A stretch of DNA of 64,000 nucleotides from Prescottella defluvii (GTDB lineage: Bacteria > Actinomycetota > Actinomycetes > Mycobacteriales > Mycobacteriaceae), in NCBI RefSeq assembly GCF_000738775.1, contig NZ_JPOC01000002.1, positions 1-64,000 on the forward strand, written 5' to 3'. Numbering within the stretch: the stretch's first letter is position 1; every line of letters begins with the position of its first letter. Below are positions 43,790 through 51,608 of this stretch, piece after piece. A model generated the notes under the pieces. The model made no database searches. It worked only from the letters and a program-made list of their open reading frames with translations, and was not told the DNA's origin. Position numbers and translations under genes: made by a program.

Positions 43790-44859
43790 CTGGCCGACGC
43801 GACCGCGATGCTCAGGATCGTGGTGACGACGAGGACGAACCAGAAGTTGCCGTTGAACGGTGCGATGCCGAACATCGGGAACACGATCGACAGCACCGCG
43901 AGATGCCAGATGAACAGGCCGTACGACCAGCGTCCCACCGCCAGTGCCACCGGGCTCGCCAGGATCCGATGCCGATGCTCGCCCAGGACCAGCGGGGCCA
44001 GCAGCGCGAAACTCATCACCGCACCCAGGACGATCTTGGTGGCGTACTGCCACGGTTCCGGCCGCACCAGGCCCTCGGGCCCGGCCAACCATGTCGTCGA
44101 CAGCCCGAACGCGACCACCGCGATCGCCGCCATCCACCCTCGGCGCTGCGACAGCCGGTGCACCCACGTCCCGCTCACCATGGCGAGCTCGGCCAGCAGC
44201 ATCCCCGCTGCGAACCACGGCATGTAGCCGGGCAGCCAGTTGTCGTGGTGGATGCCGTCCGGGGCCGGTACCGGCAGAAACGCCCACACCAGGCTCACCG
44301 CCGACGTCGCCAGCAGGATCGGCACCCGGAAACGGGCCGCCGGGCCGCGCAGGCGTACCAGGGCGAGCGCGATGATCGGCAGGATCAGGTAGAACGCCAC
44401 CTCCACCGACAGGCTCCACAGCTGGGTCATGCCCTCGGTCAGGGTGAGCGGCACGAACACCTGGATCAGCGCCAGATTCGCGACCCACACCTTCCAGCCG
44501 CCGCCGGCCGCCGGCAGGAACAGCAGGACCAGGCACACCAGCACCCAGTACGCGGGCAGGATGCGTGTCGCGCGGGAGATCCAGTACTTGACGATGGTCG
44601 ACGGAGTGCCGAGTCCGCGGGCCGCGGCGGCATGCGGACGCCACAGCAGGAAACCCGACAGCGCGAAGAACACCGCGACCGCCAGATCGAACCGCCCCCA
44701 GATCCTGCCCACGACCGGATCGCCGACCGCACCGGTCTGGAACGCCACGTGCGTCACCAGCACGCCCAGCGCCGCGGCGCCGCGCATTCCCTCGAGCGCG
44801 GGAAGGAACGCCCGCGGATTTCCCACCGGGGCCGGGACGTCGAGGTGAGAGGTGTTCAT
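43660..44859 (-). CDS. acyltransferase-3 family membrane protein
   Basis: A 399-residue, ten-helix O-acyltransferase (AT3/OafA type) that likely moves an acyl group onto an envelope glycan or lipid. The hallmark is FLPALEGMRGAAALGVLVTH near the N-terminus (usually R-x10-H), FFALSGFLLWRP follows, then ISRATRILPAYWVLV, LWSLSVEVAFYLILP and the late GRWSYGLFIWHLAVL. It occupies the place of Rv0228 in the mycobacterial cluster. The last ~25 hydrophilic residues are encoded antisense to the end of aftD (130-bp overlap). Confidence 0.9.
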   Translation of the reverse strand: MNTSHLDVPAPVGNPRAFLPALEGMRGAAALGVLVTHVAFQTGAVGDPVVGRIWGRFDLAVAVFFALSGFLLWRPHAAAARGLGTPSTIVKYWISRATRILPAYWVLVCLVLLFLPAAGGGWKVWVANLALIQVFVPLTLTEGMTQLWSLSVEVAFYLILPIIALALVRLRGPAARFRVPILLATSAVSLVWAFLPVPAPDGIHHDNWLPGYMPWFAAGMLLAELAMVSGTWVHRLSQRRGWMAAIAVVAFGLSTTWLAGPEGLVRPEPWQYATKIVLGAVMSFALLAPLVLGEHRHRILASPVALAVGRWSYGLFIWHLAVLSIVFPMFGIAPFNGNFWFVLVVTTILSIAVASASYALVEEPSRRAVQRWEKRRHIGERDSGNAETPTQTTPISANS

Positions 44860-45077
44860 CGTCGTTCAGTGTGCCCGGACCGCCCGTGAATCCGAAAGAG
44901 CACACCGGCAGAGACGAGAACGCGACCGAAATCGGTGCGCTGACGCAAATGGGACAACAGGACTGTTAGTGTCTGGGCTCACGTGGTGTCAGCGTTCGTG
45001 GACACCGTGCGACCCGTGCAGCGGGCACGCTGCCGGTGGGGGTATCTCAATACGTGAACATTGAGTTAGGAGACAGC

Positions 45078-46223
45078 ATGGCCGAGCGTTCAGGCCCGAG
45101 CCGGATACTTGCGTGCATTCTGGTAGGCCTCGGGACCTTCCTGCTGGCCGTGGCGATCCTCATTCCCGCGTACACCGTCGACAAGCTGAAGAAGACGCCG
45201 CTGGACCTCGAGGTGACCACCATCGCCACCGGCAACGGCGATGTCCTCAACTCGCAGGCACTGCTCGCCGGCAAAGCCGAGGTGAACACCAATGTGCCGA
45301 TCGTGGCGCAGCGCTACGTCATCACCGAGCAACCGTCCGACGCCGAGGTCATCTCGCTCCAGGCCGGTCAGACGCTGATCCGCACCGACAAGCAGGGCGA
45401 CACCGGACTGCTGAGCGCGACCGTCGACCGCCTCACGGCCGACCGCGTCAGCTCGATGCCCGTCGAGCCGCCCGTCGGCACCATCCAGACCGCACCGAAC
45501 GAGCCGGCCGACGAGGTGTCGCACACCGGTCTGCAGTACAAGTGGCCGTTCGATGCCGAGAAGAAGAGCTACCCGTACTTCGATCTCAACTCGCGGAGCA
45601 CGCAGGACATCAATTTCGTTGAGGAAACCGAGATCAACGGAATGAAGGTGTACCACTACAACCAGAAGATCGACCCCGTCGACCTGTCCAAGGTCGTGCC
45701 GGCACCCACCAACAAGCTGACGCTGCCCGCCGCCACCTGGGGTGTCCCCGGCGACCAGCAGCCGGTCACCATGGTCCGCTGGTACCAGAACGAGCGCGAC
45801 GTCTGGGTCGACCCGATCACCGGCGTCGTCGTCAAGGGCCAGGAGCAGCTGTACCAGTACTACGCCCGCGACAAGAACAACCCCGAGGTCACGGTGCTGA
45901 AGGTGACGCTCCCCTTCGACGAGGAGACCATCGAGTACCAGCTCGGCCAGGCCCGTGACGGCCAGGACAAGCTGTCGCTGTTCGGTCGCACCCTGCCGAT
46001 CGTCGCCGGAATCCTCGGCGCCATCTCGCTGATCGCCGGCATCGTGCTCGGCCTGCGCGGCGGCCGCGGAAGCAAGGGCGCCACCGCCGATGGTCCCGCG
46101 AACCCCACCGGATCCGGTCAGGCCCCCAACGGCAACCACGACTGGACGTCGGACAAGACCGAAGAATTCCCCACGGTCAATCTAGGCAAGGGTGGTTTCA
46201 CCGAACCGCCCCGCCAGCAGTGA
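45078..46223 (+). CDS. DUF3068 membrane protein (Rv0227c-like)
   Basis: A 381-residue protein with an N-terminal helix (ILACILVGLGTFLLAVAILIPAY), a large extracytoplasmic beta-rich domain and a C-terminal helix (IVAGILGAISLIAGIVLGL) followed by a low-complexity tail. DUF3068 proteins, called PorA-family by some annotators, are essential-like envelope proteins in mycolata with no proven activity. Conserved wording includes HTGLQYKWPFDAEKKSYPYFD and VRWYQNERDVWVDPITGVVVKG. The ATG has TAGGAGAC 6 nt upstream. It is divergent from the acyltransferase and closed by a perfect terminator. Confidence 0.9.
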   Translation: MAERSGPSRILACILVGLGTFLLAVAILIPAYTVDKLKKTPLDLEVTTIATGNGDVLNSQALLAGKAEVNTNVPIVAQRYVITEQPSDAEVISLQAGQTLIRTDKQGDTGLLSATVDRLTADRVSSMPVEPPVGTIQTAPNEPADEVSHTGLQYKWPFDAEKKSYPYFDLNSRSTQDINFVEETEINGMKVYHYNQKIDPVDLSKVVPAPTNKLTLPAATWGVPGDQQPVTMVRWYQNERDVWVDPITGVVVKGQEQLYQYYARDKNNPEVTVLKVTLPFDEETIEYQLGQARDGQDKLSLFGRTLPIVAGILGAISLIAGIVLGLRGGRGSKGATADGPANPTGSGQAPNGNHDWTSDKTEEFPTVNLGKGGFTEPPRQQ

Positions 46224-46239
46224 CCGACGCACACTGACA

Positions 46240-46279
46240 GACGACGGAACCCCCGCACGCGTGCGGGGGTTCCGTCGTC
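46240..46279. terminator. perfect 40-bp palindromic terminator
   Basis: GACGACGGAACCCCCGCACG is followed at once by its exact reverse complement, 17 bp after the DUF3068 stop. It serves that gene, and possibly the flippase gene from the other side. Confidence 0.88.
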
Positions 46280-46325
46280 TGCGGGGGTTCCTCAGCCTCG
46301 TGCGGTGTCCCCGCCCCGCCGCCCC

Positions 46326-46432
46326 CGCGTTTTGCGCACTTAGCGCGGGATTCCACGCCCAGCGCACGCGTTTTGCGCACTTAGCGCGGGAGTCGGGTCC
46401 TCAGAATCGCGTTTTGCGCACTTAGCGTGGGG
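46326..46432. repeat. three direct copies of the 41-bp-period repeat
   Basis: CGCGTTTTGCGCACTTAGCG begins at 46326, 46367 and 46408, exactly 41 bp apart each time. The first ~25 bp of each unit are conserved (third copy GTGGGG instead of CGCGGGA); the remaining ~16 bp differ. The third copy supplies the last codons and TAA stop of the flippase gene on the other strand. There is no cas gene and the spacers are too short for CRISPR. Confidence 0.9.
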
Positions 46433-47639
46433 CAGCGGCCGGTCCGGCACTGCGCAACGCCAACACGGCCGCCGTGCAGGCGGTCAGCAGCGCCACGGAT
46501 GCCGCGATGGTGACGAACTCGCGGACGGTGTCGGCGACGGTGAAGAACAGCACCGCCTCGACCGCCAGCCCCACCCAGGCGACGATCGCCAGATATGTGC
46601 GTTCCCCCGCGATCGCCGACAACAGCGCGCCCTGCAGTACCGCGAGCGCCGCGCCGTTCAGCGCGAACATCCACAGGATGCCCTGCACCGACGCGTAGTC
46701 GTCGCCGAACAGCATCGTCGCGACGGGTGCGACGACGACCGCCCCGATCACCAGGATCGCCCCGAGCCCGGCGAGCACGGCGAGCGCCGACCGCACCGCG
46801 GCGGCCGAGTGCACCGGATTCGCCATCCTCGGATACAGCACCACGCCGATGGCCTGCGGCAGCCAGAACGCGGCCTTGGTCGCGACGGCACCGGCGGCGT
46901 AGATGCCGGCGTCGGCCTCGGGGAGCACGACGCGTGCGATCAGGAGGTCCACCGACGACAGCGCGATCATCGCGAGCTGCACCTGCGACGCGCGCAGCAC
47001 CGTGCCGACCCCGATGCCGACGGCGTCGCCGGCGTGCGGGCGGCGACGCCGCTCAAGTAGCCGCGCGACGACGACCATCGCGGCGGTGCCGACCGCTCCG
47101 GCGAGCAGCATCGGACCCGGTCCCCCACCGATCGCGAGTACCGCGACCGCGGGCACCACCTTCGCGACACCGGCGCCGGCCAGCACCACACTGAGGTCGG
47201 CGAAGCGACCGGCGCCCTGCAGCAGACCCTGTTCTGTCGCCAGCAGCACCAGCAGTGGGGCCGCGACGAGAGCCCACAGCGTGGCGGTCAGGCTGGTGTC
47301 GAGCGCCCACGAGATCCCCGGGACGAGGAGCAGTGCGATCACCGCGACGATGGCCGCGCACCGGTATCCGAGGGCCCGCAGTTCGGTGTGCCCCTTGCCG
47401 TGCACCAATTCCCGCGCCACCACGCTCTGCAACGCCAGGGCGGGCACCGCCAACACCAGTTGGGCGGCGAGCAGGCTCGCGAACTCGCCGTACGACGCCG
47501 GGCCCAGCCACCGCAGGGCGAGCAACTGGAGCACGTAGGCCGCGACGTTCGCGGTCATCGAACCGGCCGTCACCATCGTCATCCCGGCGACAGTGGAGCC
47601 GGTCAGCGATTGGCGGGGCATTCGATCATGATGCACCAC
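46422..47639 (-). CDS. polysaccharide/lipid-linked glycan flippase-like membrane protein
   Basis: A 405-residue protein with about 12 membrane helices and the layout of Wzx/MviN-type exporters in the MOP superfamily (LQLLALRWLGPASYGEFASLLAAQLVLAVPALALQSVVARE at the N-terminus, IYAAGAVATKAAFWLPQAIGVVLYPRMA in the middle). It would flip a lipid-linked sugar across the membrane. It lies between DUF3068 and the GT-C-like protein. Its start (47639, or ATG 47621) is only 14-32 bp from the divergent gene, so the two promoters must overlap. Its final codons come from the 41-bp repeat. Confidence 0.78.
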   Translation of the reverse strand: MVHHDRMPRQSLTGSTVAGMTMVTAGSMTANVAAYVLQLLALRWLGPASYGEFASLLAAQLVLAVPALALQSVVARELVHGKGHTELRALGYRCAAIVAVIALLLVPGISWALDTSLTATLWALVAAPLLVLLATEQGLLQGAGRFADLSVVLAGAGVAKVVPAVAVLAIGGGPGPMLLAGAVGTAAMVVVARLLERRRRPHAGDAVGIGVGTVLRASQVQLAMIALSSVDLLIARVVLPEADAGIYAAGAVATKAAFWLPQAIGVVLYPRMANPVHSAAAVRSALAVLAGLGAILVIGAVVVAPVATMLFGDDYASVQGILWMFALNGAALAVLQGALLSAIAGERTYLAIVAWVGLAVEAVLFFTVADTVREFVTIAASVALLTACTAAVLALRSAGPAAAPR

Positions 47640-47653
47640 GTACAGTGCCGCTC

Positions 47654-49429
47654 ATGACGTCACGGCACCGGATTCTCGTGCGCGCCGTGCCGTCGCTGTA
47701 CAGCCTGACGCTGGCCGGACTGATCCTGGGCCCGCTGCTGGGTCCCGGCTACCTGCTGCTGCGTGACGCGGTGAGCACGCCGCGCTCCTACGTCACCGAC
47801 TCCGCGCTGGGGCTCACCGATGCCGCGGCCCGCGCCGTTCCGCAGGACTGGCTGATCGCGGTGCTGAGTTCCGTCGTCGACGGCGGTGTCGTCGTGAAGG
47901 CGATCCTGTTCGCGGCGCTGTGGCTCGCCGGGTGGGGTGCGGCCCGGATGGTCGCGGTGCTGCTGCCCGGCGTCGGGCTGGGCCCGCAACTGGTGGCGTC
48001 GACGGTGACAGTGTGGAACCCGTACGTCGCCGAGCGTCTGCTGCAAGGACATTGGAGCCTGCTCACCGGATACGCCGCGTTGCTGTGGGTGGTGTACGCG
48101 GCCGTCGCGATCCGACGCGGACGCCAGGGCGGGTGGTGGGCGTTGGCGCTGTGCCTCGCGGCGGCGGGGCTGACGCCGACCGGCGCGATCCTGGCGGCCG
48201 TCGTGGCAGCTGCGCTGCTCGTGCGCCTTCCTGGTGACGGGGGCTACCGGAGAGGCGCGCGGGCAGTGTGCCGCCTCGTGGCCCTGTTCCTCGTCACGTC
48301 GGCGCCGTGGCTGGTGGCGACGGTGCTGTCCGGCGGCGGGGGGACATCCGATCCGGCCGGGGTGGCGGCGTTCGCAGCCCGCGCCGAGCCCGGTCTCGGC
48401 ACGATCGGCAGTCTCGCCGGGCTCGGCGGGATCTGGAATTCGGCCGCCGTCCCCGGGTCGCGGACGTCGCTGTGGGCGCTGGCGGGGACGCTGCTGCTGC
48501 TGACGGTCGTCGCGTGCGGGGTGCCCGCGCTGTGGCGTCGGCGCCGCCACCCGGTGATCGTCGCGCTCGCGGTCGTCGCCGGGTTCGCGGTGCTGCTGCC
48601 CGCGCTGGGTGCGACCGGGTGGGGTCTGGCGGTCGGCGAGTGGGCCGTCGTGCAGGTGCCGGGCGCCGGTCTGCTGCGCGACACCCAGAAGTGGGTGGCC
48701 CTCGCCGCACCGTTGTACGCGCTGGCCGCGGCCGCGGGGGTGCGCGCACTGTCGTCACGGGTGCCGCTGCCGGGCGCGGTCCCGGTCGCCGCGATTGCCG
48801 CCGTCGTCCTGGCCCTGCCCGACCTGGTGTGGGGTGTCGGCGGTGCGCTGAAGCCGGTGCAGTATCCGGCGTCGTGGCAGCAGGTCGTCCGACATCTGGA
48901 GGCCGCGGAGGATGCCGGGGACGTGGCCGTGCTGCCCGCCGGGATGTTCCGCAAGTTCCCGTACAGCGGTGACGCGCCCGTCCTCGACCCGGCGCCGCGG
49001 ATGCTGCCCGCGGACGTGCTGCAGACCGGACAGCTGCTGGTGGGCCAGGCGTCGGCCGTCGACGGGGAGGGCGCGCGGGCCACACGCGTCGAGAACCTGC
49101 TGCTCGCCGGCGCCGGGCCGCAGGCGCTCGTCGACGAGAACGTCCGGTGGGTGCTCGTCGAACGCACCACGCCCGGTCCGCTCGGGGATTCGCAGCGCAC
49201 CCTCGATCAGCTCGAGCCGGTGTTCGCGGACGACGACCTCGCGCTCTACCGGGTGCCGGGCAGCATCCCCCCGGACCTCAGGGAAGGTCGGGGCGAGGCA
49301 CTGGCCGCGCACCTGCTCTGGGCGGCGCTGCTGGTGACCGGCGGGCTAGGCGTCCTGCAGGCCCACCGACGCGGCCGTCACGGTTTCGACGCCGGCGATG
49401 AGCCCCGACACGTGCCGTCCCGAGGCTGA
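47654..49429 (+). CDS. polytopic membrane protein, Rv0226c-like (GT-C architecture)
   Basis: A 591-residue protein with about 12 hydrophobic segments and an outside domain toward the C-terminus. It looks like a glycosyltransferase-C-type protein: an early loop with LLRDAVSTPRSYVTDSALG, WNPYVAERLLQGHWSLLTGYAALLW, and a long loop PGAGLLRDTQKWVALAAPLY like those of AftD-type enzymes. Direct arabinosyl- or mannosyltransferase activity is unproven. The ATG at 47654 sits 14 bp from the divergent flippase. Its last 84 bp overlap the convergent GT4 gene. Confidence 0.75.
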   Translation: MTSRHRILVRAVPSLYSLTLAGLILGPLLGPGYLLLRDAVSTPRSYVTDSALGLTDAAARAVPQDWLIAVLSSVVDGGVVVKAILFAALWLAGWGAARMVAVLLPGVGLGPQLVASTVTVWNPYVAERLLQGHWSLLTGYAALLWVVYAAVAIRRGRQGGWWALALCLAAAGLTPTGAILAAVVAAALLVRLPGDGGYRRGARAVCRLVALFLVTSAPWLVATVLSGGGGTSDPAGVAAFAARAEPGLGTIGSLAGLGGIWNSAAVPGSRTSLWALAGTLLLLTVVACGVPALWRRRRHPVIVALAVVAGFAVLLPALGATGWGLAVGEWAVVQVPGAGLLRDTQKWVALAAPLYALAAAAGVRALSSRVPLPGAVPVAAIAAVVLALPDLVWGVGGALKPVQYPASWQQVVRHLEAAEDAGDVAVLPAGMFRKFPYSGDAPVLDPAPRMLPADVLQTGQLLVGQASAVDGEGARATRVENLLLAGAGPQALVDENVRWVLVERTTPGPLGDSQRTLDQLEPVFADDDLALYRVPGSIPPDLREGRGEALAAHLLWAALLVTGGLGVLQAHRRGRHGFDAGDEPRHVPSRG

Positions 49430-50584
49430 CGCCGCCAGCACCGCGTGCACGCCCGCCGCGGTCTGTTCCCACGAGAATTCGTTGGCCCGCAGCCGCGCCT
49501 TGCGACCGAGGTCGGCGCGGAGTTCGGCGTCGAGCAGCAGCGATTCGACGGCCGACGCCAGCGCCGGCACCGCAGCCACCCGATCCGCGGCGGCGTCGTC
49601 GGAGTCGCTGCCGACGAGCAGTCCGGTGACCCCGTCGATGATCGAGTCGGTGAGTCCCTTGGAGCTGCGGTAGCCGACGGTGGGGACGCCGTGCTGCGCG
49701 GCCTCGATCACCGCGAGCCCCCAGCCCTCCTTGCGGGACGGCATCACGTGCACCCAGGACCGGGCGAGCAGTTCGTGCTTGCGGTCCTCGGGGACGTGCC
49801 CGTGGAAGGTGACGGCGTCGGCGATGCCGAGTTCGTGGGCGCGCTCGCGCAGGTTGCGCTCCCACCAGCCGCCGCCGATGACGTCGAGGTGCAGCGTAGG
49901 GATGGTTCGGCGCAGGGTCGCGACGGCGGCGAGGGCGTCCTCGATCTGCTTGTGCGGCACCAGCCGCGACAGCACGCAGACACTCGGGTGCGCGGTGCGA
50001 GTGTCGTCGGCGCCGGGCGCGATGCCCGCCGGGATCGCATCGGCACCGTTGCGTACCACGGCAATTCGATCCCGTGCGACGCCGAGGTCGGTGAGTTCGT
50101 CGGCCGACGGCAGCGACACCGTCAGGTACTGACTGTCCCGGTGCACCCGCGGCGACAGCCTCGACTCGATCCACCAGCCGACCCGGCCCATCAGCCGGCC
50201 CGCGACCGGCCACTGCTCACGGTGGCAGTGGTGCACCAGCACCGTCACCGGCGCACCGGACACCGTCGTCGAGAAGAAGGGGATGCCGTTCTGGGTGTCG
50301 AGCACCGCGTCGGGGCGCAGGCCCGCGAGGGGCCCGAAACCGAGACGTCCGGCGACGATCGCGCCGAGCGCCCGCGGATACACCGTCAGCCGCCCGCCAC
50401 CACGGCTGATCCGGACACCGTCGACGAGTTCCTCCCGCGGCGCACCCGGATAACCCGCGGTCCGCAACGTGACCTTGATGCCGCGCCGTGCGAGCCCGGC
50501 CCCGACCTCCTCGAGGTACCGCTCACTGCCACCACCCTGGGGATGTCCCGTGTCGCGCCAGCACAGCAGGAGAACCTCTCGCAC
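49346..50584 (-). CDS. GT4 family glycosyltransferase (Rv0225-like)
   Basis: A 412-residue cytoplasmic GT-B enzyme using a nucleotide-sugar. Features are the N-terminal LLLCWRDTGHPQGGGSERYLEEVGAGLA (donor-side Gly loop), VCVLSRLVPHKQIEDAL at the start of the C-terminal Rossmann domain, VTFHGHVPEDRKHELLARS, and the retaining-enzyme EX7E motif in SRKEGWGLAVIEAAQHG. It likely adds the first sugars of an envelope glycolipid handled by the neighbouring membrane proteins. The 3' end overlaps the previous gene by 84 bp. Confidence 0.9.
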   Translation of the reverse strand: MREVLLLCWRDTGHPQGGGSERYLEEVGAGLARRGIKVTLRTAGYPGAPREELVDGVRISRGGGRLTVYPRALGAIVAGRLGFGPLAGLRPDAVLDTQNGIPFFSTTVSGAPVTVLVHHCHREQWPVAGRLMGRVGWWIESRLSPRVHRDSQYLTVSLPSADELTDLGVARDRIAVVRNGADAIPAGIAPGADDTRTAHPSVCVLSRLVPHKQIEDALAAVATLRRTIPTLHLDVIGGGWWERNLRERAHELGIADAVTFHGHVPEDRKHELLARSWVHVMPSRKEGWGLAVIEAAQHGVPTVGYRSSKGLTDSIIDGVTGLLVGSDSDDAAADRVAAVPALASAVESLLLDAELRADLGRKARLRANEFSWEQTAAGVHAVLAASASGRHVSGLIAGVETVTAASVGLQDA

Positions 50585-50716
50585 GTGCGTGCCCCCTCAT
50601 CGGCTCGGACCGTTGCCTGCGACACACCTTATCGGCTCGAGTCCGCTCGCCCTATCGTCAAGTAGCGGAAACCGGCGAACCGGAGCGCGGTATGTCCGAT
50701 CGCTAAGGTTCCTCCC

Positions 50717-51496
50717 GTGATCTCCGACCGCGCACCGCGCGTGACCCGCCACTTCGCCCGCCGCGCGACGCTGAAACGCTCGGTCGGACTGCTCAGCGAC
50801 TTCCGCTACGAACAGACCGATCCGGACCTGTTCTACGGCGCCCTCGCCCGCGACTCCGTCGAACTGATCGGCGACCTCCATCGCGGCCTCACCGAGACGG
50901 ACCTGACCGGCATCACGGTGCTCGACGTCGGCGGCGGCCCCGGCTACTTCGCCGACGCGTTCGGTCGGGCCGGCGCCCGCTACATCCCGGTCGAGCCCGA
51001 TCCGTCCGAGATGCACGCCGCCGGCCTCACGGTCGGCGACTCGATCCGAGGGTCGGGACTGGCGTTGCCGATCCGAACCGATTCCGTCGATGTGTGCTTC
51101 TCGTCGAACGTCGCCGAGCACGTCGCGCAGCCGTGGGTGATGGCCGAGGAGATGCTGCGGGTGACCAGGCCGGGCGGACTGATGGTGCTGTCGTACACGC
51201 TGTGGTGGGGCCCGTTCGGCGGCCACGAGACCGGACCGTGGCACTACCTCGGCGGCGAATATGCGGCACGGCGCTACCAGCGCAAGCAGGGCAAGGAACC
51301 GAAGAACCGGTTCGGCGTCTCCCTGTTCGACATCGGCGCGAAGGACGGCCTGCGCTGGGCCCGCACCCAGACCGGTGGCGACGTCCTGGCAGCCTTCCCG
51401 CGCTACCACCCGCGCTGGGCGTGGTGGATGGTGAAGATCCCGGTGCTGCGAGAGGTCCTGGTCAGCAACCTCGTCCTCGTGGTCCGCAAACGCTGA
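50717..51496 (+). CDS. class I methyltransferase (Rv0224c-like)
   Basis: A 259-residue SAM-dependent enzyme. Motif I is TVLDVGGGPGYFADAF, then VEPDPSEMHAAG, LALPIRTDSVDVCFSSNVAEHVAQPW and EEMLRVTRPGGLMVLSY. The following WWGPFGGHETGPWHYLGG is typical of the Rv0224c group. It is essential-like in mycobacteria; the target is probably an envelope sugar or lipid. The GTG start at 50717 sits 132 bp from the divergent GT4 gene. An inverted repeat of the 41-bp family follows 12 bp after its stop. Confidence 0.88.
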   Translation: MISDRAPRVTRHFARRATLKRSVGLLSDFRYEQTDPDLFYGALARDSVELIGDLHRGLTETDLTGITVLDVGGGPGYFADAFGRAGARYIPVEPDPSEMHAAGLTVGDSIRGSGLALPIRTDSVDVCFSSNVAEHVAQPWVMAEEMLRVTRPGGLMVLSYTLWWGPFGGHETGPWHYLGGEYAARRYQRKQGKEPKNRFGVSLFDIGAKDGLRWARTQTGGDVLAAFPRYHPRWAWWMVKIPVLREVLVSNLVLVVRKR

Positions 51497-51508
51497 ACTC
51501 CCCTCCCC

Positions 51509-51571
51509 CGCGTTTTGCGCACTTGTCGCTGATTTCCGGGCCACCGACGCGCGACAAGTGCGCAAAACGCG
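51509..51571. repeat. inverted pair of the 41-bp-period dispersed repeat
   Basis: The plus arm starts at 51509 (CGCGTTTTGCGCACTTGTCGCT) and the inverted arm at 51550 (its reverse complement except one base), again with a 41-bp period and a TTTCCGGG-containing 19-bp spacer like the copy at 22166-22228. It lies between the methyltransferase and ROK kinase genes and can fold into a 21-bp hairpin. Confidence 0.9.
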
Positions 51572-51608
51572 GGAGAACAGCGGCGGGTGGGCCACTAATC
51601 TCGGAGCC

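Noticed and set aside
40744-44889. Very long plus-strand frame across aftD in another phase
   Set aside because: Composed almost wholly of Arg, Pro, Gly and His; aftD in the real frame shows clear domains and membrane helices.
46326-46432. CRISPR-like array (three equal units with variable spacers)
   Set aside because: Spacers are about 16 bp, only three units exist, the core also occurs as inverted pairs elsewhere, and no cas gene is present.
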